From Acanthaster planci (taxonomy: Eukaryota; Echinodermata; Asteroidea; Valvatida; Acanthasteridae), in the NCBI RefSeq assembly GCF_001949145.1, contig NW_019091430.1, forward strand, positions 461,181-525,180: 64,000 bases of DNA, read 5' to 3'. Made by a program: the position numbers and the translations under genes. Under the pieces are notes generated by a model that searched no databases, was not told the DNA's origin, and was given only the letters and a program-made list of their open reading frames with translations. Shown here piece after piece: positions 25,201 to 37,200 of this stretch. Position 1 is the stretch's first letter, and every line of letters starts with the position of its first letter.

Positions 25201-28200
25201 CAAAATTATATGTAGCTTTGAGACTGAAAGAGTACAGTTTGCAATCCAAGGTTCCGGTACCCTCTACATGTGTACCCAATCACTACACATGTACATGTGC
25301 TTGCACATGTATGTGCTGTTCCATTTACTGGTGTTCCTCTGTTATTCCGATAATATGAATAATCTGTAAGCATGCTTTGTTCACATGATTGACTTACCGG
25401 TAATTTGTACACTACATGTAGTGTGTACACGTATATATGCATTTGCACACATGCCTCGTAGTAGGTATCACACATGTATATTTGTACATTATATTCTATA
25501 CCAAAAAGTCACACATGTAACCAACAGTTAAGGCCATTAATTGATAGTGTGTGAAGTTAATGGGCATAATATTCTGTCTACAGTAAGGTTTGACAAAACT
25601 ACATGTAGGTTTTGAGACAGAGTTTGTTGAACACTAAATCAGTGCTTGATCAGTACTACAGACTTATTACGTTTTAATTACATGTGTGACATCCAAAGTT
25701 GTTTTTTTTTGGGGGGGGGTTATTTACAGACTAATTCTGACATATGAAATGTTTCATTTGGTTTCATTTATTGTAAGTTGAACATACTCATCACAACGGG
25801 TAGATGATTATAATAAAAGTGCACGCTAAAAAGCAATGATATTACATTTGGGGGTAAAATAATACTTTTACTTTAAAAATCAAGTCTGGTTAATTTATGG
25901 GACTTAGGGATGCCTATCTGTTAATTGAAAAAAACATGGTATCATTTACTACATTCATCACTTTTTTTCAATAAAAATTACAAACAGTTAATACGACCAA
26001 CCTCATTTTTTCATAAAAGTTTCAAATTCCAAAGAATAGCCCAGAAGTACAGCTGTGATTGAATTTAAACAATGACATGCACACGGACAAGAATGTATTC
26101 TAGATGAAAATAGATGTGATGTCATGAGACATCGTTGCCTGTCCGTTACCCTTGCTCTCTCTCTCATCCTTTTGCTCATTCTTTACTTGCTGGTTTGAAA
26201 ATTTGTTTTAACAACAGGGTTAAATGACAGAAATTCCAATGCGAAATGTGATTTCACTTGAAAAATATTTTCACACTGGTGGAAAATAATGTGAAAAGTG
26301 TTCCTCTTATTTGACAAATTTTCTGCACTTTGGAAATGAAAACTAATTTCCTGGGAAAGGAACAAAGGAGAGGAAGATATTAGTATTCCCAGGTTAACTT
26401 GAATTGCAGCTACGGTAATACTGAGAGCAGATGCACTCAGAAGATTGCCAATACTGAGAACTGAAGGGCATGCTGTAGACTTGGCAAATGCTTTGCTGAA
26501 GTTCTTCCAGCTGTCTGCAGAAAGAAACACAAGTAGACAATGGGGGGGGAATGGCAGACATCTCAATCATTCTGCAGTCTCTTAACTCTCTTGATGAACT
26601 TCACTTGCCAAAAATGCCAAACGTTAAAGCACACACACTACTGATGTTTGGATCTTACACTGTTGGATTTTTGGATAAACTAAGCTACAAGTTGGCATAC
26701 ATTTACCGGGACATTGAACTATTTCTTAGCAATTTATGACTTGCCTTTATGTTTCCCTCTGAAGCTTCACCCAGCATTCTCCGCACCATCTGTGAGCGAG
26801 AAGAGGACATTACTGATGCTATGCCACTCAGGATAGGAGTAGGAACATGGAATGTGAATGGTGGACGACACTTCAGGAGTATTGCTTACAAAGACCAATC
26901 AATGACAGATTGGTTACTGGATAACCCTAAGGTCATACAGTACACAAGACAAGGTGTGGTATTATACAGTACATGTACATGTATACCCTTATTATTCCAA
27001 AATTCCTCCAGACTTGGTGCTGCATAGTCCAGCTTCAATTAATTCACTTCAGTTTGATGTGAAAGTGCAATTTGTTTATTGCTAAAAGACCAACCTCAAC
27101 AATGCTAAATTTTTCTCTTATTGAATCCTAGTCAGAAGAGCCAAGTCTAATAAAAATGGCGCATCCCAATATCTCCTTTTGCAGTACACATTTTGGTGTT
27201 AATAAAACACAGTTTTTGTACCCATTTTTCTTGCGAGTCCAGTCCGGTGTTGTAAAAATGGACATGTCAGCATGACTCGTTAACATCTATTGAATATTGA
27301 TTTCTGTGATGTATTGCCATGCAAATACCACAGTGCGTGGTATATAGGCATGCATAGCAAGCGTAGCCGTGGACGACAGCCCAAACTTGAAGAATGCTCT
27401 CATTCATTGAAAACTTAAAGAATTTGAATCCCGGTTCTTTTGCAGAATTCTAGTACATGTACATCAACCAATGACGCACGGTTTCGGCAATGTTGTAAAT
27501 CATGGAGAAAGGAGTACAAACTCTCAACAGCAAAGCAATAATGCGGCACAGTAGACCCAGCACATAGATTAATCCCTAGTACACGGTGCACACACATGTA
27601 GCTCCCTATTCCCTGTACATGTACATTCGTAGCATAACCCGTCATGCCACGGATACCAGTTTCAGTGTTTTCTCCGGTATTACCTCTTACAAATTTCATT
27701 TCTCAATATTGCTGCCGACGATGGAAATTTTTCATAACACTCAAAGACACTGTTCTTAAGTTTCAGCAAAATTACAAAAAATACAGACGCAATACAGACA
27801 TGATTTGGTAATGAATGAATGGATGATTTATTACACACTAAACGCAATAATAGTTTATTTGCAAAACTTTTCAAACCGTTGGGAGTTGGTCTTTAACCCT
27901 AACAGTGACACCCAGGCCTGTGATTTTACATACATGGAATCTTGTTGCGTTAAACAATTCTGCCAAGAGTAGTACCAAGTTTATGGAAAGGTCAGAAACT
28001 GAAAGTCAAGTTGCTTCAAGAATCGAAATTAATTGAAAAAAAAAAAATGAAATGAAATGGTTACCTTTAGACATATTGTCAAATTTCATAGTAGACAGAG
28101 TTTTAAGAATGATTATACTCATGTAATCTGTTCAGCGAAACTCGTTTATTGCCAGATGAGATGTTGAGGTGAAGTTGGGTCAAGCAGTTGAACTTTTACA

Positions 28201-31200
28201 TTGTTTCCATTGAGTGTATGTTTCAGGAGCTTTTATTTGATTTCCACATTGATATTACCTGTGGTTCAAATTTCAAGGCCCTTTGAGAATTGAAATGAGT
28301 CAAAAATGGTCCTTTTCTTAAAGCAAATTGAATACTTGAACAGTGGATTAATGCTCTTCAGCCAGGTAACTGACATGTTTTAGCTTTTAATGTACTGCAT
28401 CTTTTTATGATTTCTGTATGATCTTTTGCCTTTGATATTATTTGGTTAAGGTTGTTCTGAAGAAGGAGATGACTTCAGCAAACCTGTGGACATGTATGCC
28501 ATTGGATTTGAAGAAATGGTTGACCTCAATGCAGGAAACATTATCAATACCAGGTAAGCATCAAATTCTCCTATAAGGTCACCCAGCTACATGTACACTG
28601 ACTTGAATTTTAAATAATTCTTTGGATAAAAGCTATTGTGAGGACAGATTTAAAGATGAGAACATTTTAAATCTAGTTGGACTTTTTCCTCAGTTTTTGT
28701 TGGTTCAACACTGTGAGACAAATTCTTTTATCATAGGGAAAACTGATGCTATTAAATTCAAAGTTGTACTGTAGCAGCTACTATGTATTAACTACTCTCA
28801 AAAAGAATTTTAAAAACCTGGTGACAGACACCCAAAATTATTTCTGTTGAACACTCTTTCACATGTGGGTTCCTCTTATGGAAAGACCCAACAACTATGC
28901 AATGATACAGTTAAGTACAATGTATGGGCCCTAAAGCAATCTGCACTGTTGCTGTGTTGCACTCACATGTCGTGTTTTCCACAGTTCTCTTGATGAATTC
29001 CCTCAGCAATATATTTATTGTTTATGTGTGTCAGTACAAGCAATCAAAAGCAGTGGAGTATGGAATTACAGAAAACCTTATCCAGGAACCACAAGTACAT
29101 CCTCCTCACTTGTGAACAACTTGTTGGCGTATGCCTATACATCTTCATACGACCTCACCATGCGTCTCATATCAGGTAAGATGCTGTTCAAGAAGACTGT
29201 ATTGGTATTGATGTTGGTGTATTGGTGTTCTTTCCTAATCTACATCTTGCAAATATATTTAGCATGACCTCTTACCAGTTTGAAACAGAAGGAAAAGAAA
29301 CATTATGCAAGAGTCTTACATTACTTGAAATCTCTTAAAATCAAAGCAAAGAAAACCGGATTGTTTATTTTACCTTTAATGCGCTCCGTACAGTGACTGG
29401 GGCGTAATGAAACAGTCTCTTTTAACCACTTGCCTCTGAGGTTCCCGGTACCAGGTACCCTGGCTTTGCACGCATTTTTGCCATCATTTTTAAGCTGATA
29501 TTAGCAGAGCTAATCTGTTTGTGGCATTCTGTGCCCACAGATATCAGCGGAGACAAAAGTACTCCAGCACTCCAGCGACCAGCGATACAGTACTGCTGCA
29601 CATTAATCTGGCCTCATATGAAAAGATACCACTGACATTCATCAATGCACTTGGCCAATTTTGGGAACAAAAGAAATTACGCAACACCGTACAATCTGGG
29701 CTCTCTTTGCTGGGCAGCTGGCCTGGCTGCAATACTTGGCCGTCAAATGAGATTGGAGATTGCCTGTCAGATTAGAGTAGCCACCAGGTAGTCATTTGCA
29801 AATGTGAACGTCCAATAAATGAAGTTATGACTTTTTGAAGAATTTAGGAAAATCTTGAAAATGGCCCAGGAACTTGTCCCGCATATGCAAATTCCACCTG
29901 GCAGGAAGTGGTTAAGCATCATGATGTAAATTATGAGCTCAGCAAAGTCTGACCAAGACACTTTTTAATCCTTGGCAGGGATGTTGGCGTAGAGACAGTC
30001 AAAACAGGCATGAAGGGTGCAGCAGGCAACAAGGGCGCAGTAGCCATTCGATTCTTGTTCCACTCCACTTCCCTCTGCTTTGTCTGTGGCCACTTTGCAG
30101 CTGGCCAGTCCCAAGTCAAAGATCGCAATGATGACTATGCTGAGATCACCAGGAAAATCATGTTCCCCATGGTGAGTGTCCGTTTGGACTTCTCTGAACA
30201 AGAGAGGGATGCCTTGTTACCAATGTCTCATTGGTCTACCCATTGTTTGCATGTGTTGGTTTGCTTTCACCTTGGGTACATGCATGTAACTCATTTTCGT
30301 GTAATACATGTTGACTCATAATAATGGTACCTGGGCACCCAGTTCACAGAGGCAAGCACTAACCTAAACTCTTTTCTCTGTCCAGCCTGTGTAAAGTACA
30401 TGTACTTGTGTGAGCCTTTCACAACTTGGGCAGGACACTTTTGAACTTTGCAGTGAATCCTCACTGCATCAGGGATGTAAGATGTCCAGAAATTTCTGGA
30501 TTTACAGAAATGGCGTGAAAAGTTACCATTTTCCGGAAATGACAAAACGTTCATTTTCCACTTTGATAATGTACATTTAGACATACATGATCCATGCCAG
30601 CACGTGCAGGCAGCCTGCATTTCGATCTTCACAAACATGGCAGATCAGCCTGTGCTACTCACCCACACACGCTCACTGTTCATCATTGTAGGAACGAGGT
30701 TGGTGCAACCTTTGACCTCTTTCTGGTTTGATGGCTTTCGTTGTAATCCCATCACTGGTGATGGATAAATGTGATGCCAACTGGAACTGTTGATTAATCA
30801 CTTGTCAAGCATGTCAATGGCGATGTATTTTCCATGCGTGTGTTGTGTGAATGATCATGTGCGAAGTTTTCAGAGTCAAGTGACCCGCACGTTTGGATAG
30901 AAATTTTTGTTCAACATGGAAGTTGACCGGAGAGGGGATATCAAAGAAATTGACAAGGGAATGAAGAATAAATTCAATGGCTCGAGGAAAAGGACCAGGA
31001 TGGATATTTTGTGTGGGACTACGTGCGAAAGCTTAATAACAGTATCTGTTAACCCCTTCGCGCCGGGAATTCTTTTTACCGTGACTGCTGGGCTGTGGTA
31101 TGCCCTGAATGGAGGGCTTTGTCCATCAGCAGGCCCCATTGAACCAGCAGCTGCATGGTGAATAGACTGTATGTGTGGTATCCACTAGTCCTCATGCAAA

Positions 31201-34200
31201 GCCGCGGCTGTCAACGGTTCCCGTTGCGAAGGGGTTAAAACCCTAAAAACTGAAGGGCGTCTGGACCCTTGCTGTTAGTCTCTTGGTCATGCAAGCCCTC
31301 CCTTGCAGTCTCACACAATTTATTGGCTTTCAGTGATTTTCAGGAAATGACTTCGTTGGTCACTTACATGTACATCCCCGCTGCATACATGTATATTATC
31401 CTGCAAGGAGTCATCCAAACACAAGAAGAATTTGAAATTTGACTCCTGATGGCATGCTTTCGGAACCCTTCAATTGGAAAAATAATATGCAAACATTTTA
31501 GAGAATTTGCTATCTTTTTTTTACTTCTTTGAAAATCACCTTCATAATAGCCCTTTGCAAAATATTTGCTAGCATATTGGTTATAGAAACTGAAAACTTG
31601 CCCGACTTAAAAGAGAAATAGTATGCTAAAACTTGACTTCTTCCTTCCAAAAATCTAAAATGCATGATGACCAGTGCAACTTAGTGTACTTGATATATGC
31701 ATATGAAAAGTTACAAAATCGTTCTATGGTAGTCTTCAGGGAAACACTGAAATTAAAACAGTAGGCCAAAATGAAGTCAGAAATTCTCAGCATTTACAAA
31801 AGAATTCTAAAGTCTCATCTAACGTTTACTGCCATGAAATGTATCGGGCATGCCTGTCTGAATTTAGATCAAATGTCAGTAAATCTTCACCAAGTTTGAC
31901 GATTGTCATTCCCACATACATGTAAGTGCATAAAGTGAGAACAAAGGTATGTGACCAACGGGATTTTGGAATCATAAAGCCAAAACTTGACGGTCATTGA
32001 TGAAATTCTCTTTTTTACCCAACTCTGGTTGACTTCGCTACAATATTACTTGAAGAACATAAAGATAAAATTCCCAGATGAGTGTTCTTTGAGTGGTTCT
32101 ATTTAGAAATCATTCATTCAAAAAATTAGAATGTGATAGGGTATTCTGTAAAATACCTGTAGGCTGGGTGCAGGAGGGTAACCTTTCACTTTCAAGCTCT
32201 ATTCATCCATAACTAAAAATGTTATCTCACAGAATAGTGGACAGAATAAAAAAAATATTGTTGACCCCATGGTTTCTTTTCAGGGTCGGACGTTAGAAAC
32301 TCATGACTATGTCTTCTGGTGTGGGGATTTCAACTATCGCATTGACATGGACAAAGACCAGCTGAAGGAGTTTATTGCCCAAGAGAAATATGAGGCTCTG
32401 AAGGCATATGATCAGTTGCTACAACAAAAGAAAGAAGGAAATGTAAGCAGGTTGTTATGAGATAAACACTTCCACAGTCCCATACTCCACCCACTGCTCC
32501 CACTCTGCGCACATTCACAGCCTTACGTATACTCATGGCTGATCTTTTTTTTCTCAGGTATAGTACTTTTGTTGCTATAAGTACAGTACTTTCCAGAACA
32601 AGGATTTTGGTTGGAGTACCTTTCAGAAATTGTAAAAGTTGCAGCTGTCACATGATTAAGTCCATTGACATACAGAATCAGTAGACAAGGCTCAGTGGTT
32701 TCAAACCATAGTTGACCCAGACATCAGTAAATAGCGAGAAAATGAAGGAGCAAAAGTCCTTTTCAAGCACGTTTGAACATCATCTCTGGGTATGGAAAAC
32801 TAGATTGAAAAGAAACTAGGACTAGTTTCTTTTCAACTAGGTTGAAAATGGTAAAAAAGGAACAAAATCTGAAAGAGGGTGCTACTTATGCCTAGCGCCC
32901 TCTTTTGACGAAATTGGCATTAATGCTTGTCCTGCTTTACTGGCACGGTATTAGCACACTCTTTGGTGAATTTTATTGTTAGTTTTGGGTTAAATAAAGA
33001 TTAAATTAAGGTAACAATGATTTGGGAATGCAATTTTGAAGGATGACTATTTTATTATTATTTTGTGCATGTCAGTTTTTGTACCCAAATGCAAAAGCCA
33101 TTAAAATGAACACTGAAATAAATTGTTCAGTTCACAGTTTTCTAGTTAATCTTCATGAAGTGAATGGAATAGGCCCTACCTGCAGAAATTGTTTGTGACT
33201 TAACGAAGTAAGTAGTTAAACAGCTCGTCTTCAGAGGTCAGTCTGCCAAAATCTGCTTTCTTCTTTGGACAAGAGCACACATGGTGGCAAAACGTACAGA
33301 GCACTGAGTCTGATTGTAACCAAAGACAGTTAAATACGTCACTTAGATTGTCTTCTTGTGTAGTTTTCCTGGAGAGCTGCTCCCTGTATTTTCGAATGTT
33401 TTTGTTGCTATTTTCGAGAGCCTCCTCTGACAGCGTTCCAAGGCCATGGTTTTTGTTTGCTGAGATCAACTCAGCACTATGGGCAAGAAGCTGGTGAATG
33501 GAGCATGTGAATCTGAAGTTTGGGAAGTGCTCAAGAAACATCATGCTTGTGTCTTTGCAAAGTGTGTATAATTTGTCAGGATTGACAAATACTGTAGATG
33601 ATACCAGACGGAGAATAATCGAAACATTTGCAATGATCTGATATAGTTCTGATGTGTCGTCAGCTCTTTCCGGTACACATTCCATGAGGATTTAACGTTT
33701 TTCACTCTCCTGAAGCAAGGGCCTTGAAATCGGGCCAGTTGTAGATGTTCCCCCTGTGCTTACTGGATGCAGTTCATCAACCCATATGCCTGTTTTCTCG
33801 TTTAAGTAGGACTGCACCTTTTCTTTAACTTTCTTGATCTTTCCCTCGTTCGTGAAGTTTTCTTTTCAGCTTCTTATTCCAGCAGCCAAGTGGTACACAA
33901 TCTTCAAAATCCACTCCATGGCGCGTAGAGTTGCATGCAGTTTTGGGAAGACTTTGATGTCACACCTGGTGATTGGTGTTTGTGTGAGTCCTAATCGCTT
34001 CTCATTATCTCCGGGTCTGGTCTTGACTTGCCCTTCATCTTGCAGATCTTGAAAGAGATTCCTCATCAGAGCTTCATTATTTACTTCTCCGATTTGAAAA
34101 CCTTCCTCAGTGTGCTGCAGATAATGGCTTTCTTCTCTGGCTGCAGGACAAAGGACATAATATGCCCCTCCTCTCCCTGTCAGCAGTTTGATCATCTTGC

Positions 34201-37200
34201 TGTCAGCCATAGTTAGATTAAACTCAAACATGAAGTGGTATGATTTGTCAGAGGCAGTGATTTCAATACCATTAGTAGACAAATCCTATTTTTCTGCTCC
34301 TATGGGAGGAATAACTTATTCAAGGAATTGTCGAATCTTCTTTGCGCTTGATGAGGAATAAAGGCACAGCAGCGTTGGGACTATTTGGACATTTCTCTTT
34401 CCATACTGCCAGCCCTGTTTGAAAAACCAAAATTCCATGAAATGATCTTCACATTTCAATGGTTACTAATCAGAAAATAGTCTTACGAAAATAAATGTAT
34501 ACAAACTTAAAATAAATGGAATGATTTAATATATATATTCTGATCAAGGGTTTATTAAAATAACCTGATGCATGTGATGACGTCCCTGCAGAAGTACATG
34601 TACCATCTTCTTTGATTATTTCAAGTGGTGTCCACATATACAGTATCATATTGTACGTTTGAGCCTGGCGTGGCTGGTGATAGATAGTATGACGCCCAGA
34701 TCCATCTAGTCCATCTTTGCAAATAACCTTATAGTATCCCAATGGGTGTCAGGTTGAGCTTCAATCAGTGTGGTCTTATGGTTACTACAAGATTGCTTAA
34801 GAGAGGTCGTAACACCTTCCTAATCTCCTGAACTGTAGTGGCTCAGTTCAGGTATTATAGAGAATTTTTTGTGGATTTTGTGGGGTTGCCTGATTCAGGT
34901 GGTGACATCATCCTCTCAATGTACATGTAACAATTCCTTTCCTAGCTATCTACAGAGTGGCAACACAATTGTTTGGGTGTAGTTCACAAGATAAATATAG
35001 TTCTTTGAAATGTGCACCTTTAATGTCAAGAGACTTTAACCTGAAGGTCTTATCATCCCATGATATCAATTTTCGTCCATAACTCTTCCCTGTCTATGTG
35101 CCAAGTTTCAACCCAATCAGGCATGTACATGTACTGCAGGAGATATACATGTAGGGCATCAAAAGATACTCTTTTGAAATCATGAAACTTGTTACTTGAT
35201 GACGTCATCCTCACATCAGGCCAAATTTTGTCTTTAAAAAGCCTGGAAAATATTTTTTAAAAGATACATCGTAAAGAATATCAAATAAGGAAAACTGGAA
35301 AAAATCAGGTGGTGACATCACCAAATTTTTCAAATGTATCCCAACTCTGTTTGCGACCATACCATAGTGCTATTGCTCTAGGATCCGACAAGTTTTTAGT
35401 CTCATCAGACGTGATGCTCTTGAGGTATTGGTCTGTAAAGAATTCAACTCTACAGGAATGTCACTTCATCATAACATCAGTGTTCCGAGACAATTTTAAA
35501 AGAAAAGATTTGTTCAGATCAGGGCATTGCTCTCAACAGATCTGGATGTGCAAGTAAATTGCAGGCTAATCAGGAGGATGGAGGGGTTGCTCTCCTTCAG
35601 CTGAGTCATTTCAATCGAATCATTGGTTTACAAATAGGCCCATGCAAGTTGATGCTCAATTTGCAGCATGGCGCAAGGCATTGTGCACGGAAAAGTATCA
35701 GAGGGCTACATCTAAGAGCATACTTCATCAAATTTTTTCTATAAGAGAAAACAAGTGGCTGAAGAAGGAACACGTACTTGTGTACACCTGTTGTAAGTAA
35801 ATAATCCAGATGGTGCAGACCAAAGGGGAATTCTGGACACAAAATACTCCTGTCACTCATCCGATATTGTCACACACTAATGTAAGATTGGAAGCTTTGC
35901 GTGGTGGAAGTTACATGAGATGTAAGCTTGCTGGCACACCGTGGAATCAATCTCTTTTGGAAGAGAACCATACCTCTTCCAAAAGAGATAAATTCCATGG
36001 TGTACTTACAAGCCTACCTCTTTCACACTAAAGGCCACATTGTGATTTGAGTAAAACTTACTTTGGCTTCACCTGCCACATTTCATTTCTCTGACGAACA
36101 GACTGAGGTACTGTGTACTCTGAAATTAACAGAATCACTTTCAGTAGGTTCTTACATCCTCAGATTTATTTGTGTACAAAATCAAAATCTTTGGCATAAA
36201 GAACAATCAATTTGAAGATATGTAAAAGAAATCAAGGTTACATTTGGTAAATAAACCTATAAGCTATGAAATGAGTGCTCTGTACATGTATTTTGCCCTC
36301 CCTATTTGAAAAGCTTCAGCAAGTGCTAATTGCACATGATGTAAACTGCTAGTTAATAGAGATGGCATTTCATTATTATTGTGAACATATAAAAAACTGA
36401 CTCTACTGATAATTTCCAATGGTTTACATGGTTAAGGCATCTTTCTGAGTTTTAGACAAGGCATTTTATAAACGTGCAAAATTCATAGGTGAAATCAGGA
36501 TTGTGGACACCGCTTTCATGCTGAATTCAAACAAAACAGAATTGAATTCACCAACGGATTCAAAAAGATATATACATACATACATGTATGCGTAGCAATT
36601 ATTATCTTTGAAGGTTACTTGAAAACACATACTCCATGTACTGTACATACCTGTTGAACACAAAGGCATGCTTACAAAGTCATGTTATTTTCTTAAGTGT
36701 TGTGTTCGATGATTTTTGTTCATTTTGGTGGTCCGGCTGCAGCACTATCCCAACTAGATTTTACGTGGTGCTGACACAAAGTTTCTTCATATTTCTATGT
36801 CCACCTTCAAAGCATCATGTTCAGTATGCCTGTCTGTTTGGTTCTGATGACAAACACACACTCTTCCCAGTGACAACACCCAGACCCCTAGACATTCTGA
36901 TGTTTTTTGTTACACAACAATTTGTCCTAACAGAGCTCTTCCTGGGCACACTCCCTGTTCCCTTTTTTAAAATGGTTTGCCATATTTAAGCCTCAACTAG
37001 AATGCAGGTACATGTGTCCTTCACCCATGACTGTGAAGGCAAGCAAAATGCTGCGAGCTTCCCAAATCTTATTATTGATGTACATGTATGCTTCAAAAAT
37101 GCGGTGTTTTTATTAGATGTGATTAGCTTAGTTCTTTTATACAGAATATAATTTGTGTTATATCACAGTGGTTTTCTCTGCACCACATATCTGAGTACAG

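Larger units (their letters stand above)
30172..32283. other. Intron, otherwise ordinary
   Basis: Holds the short TTAA element at 31049 to 31238. The stretch around 31440 to 32030 resembles 61800 to 62260 in several blocks (TTCGGAACC/TTCCGGAACC, GCTAGCATAT-x-GGTTATAGAAACTGAAAA, TTCCGAAAATCTAAAAT-like), a diverged dispersed repeat. No exon is supported. Confidence 0.55.

Noticed and set aside
28924-29267. Two overlapping plus-strand frames across 29035 to 29175
   Set aside because: The correct coding frame is the third one, open without a start codon and matching the 5-phosphatase. The other two are shadows.
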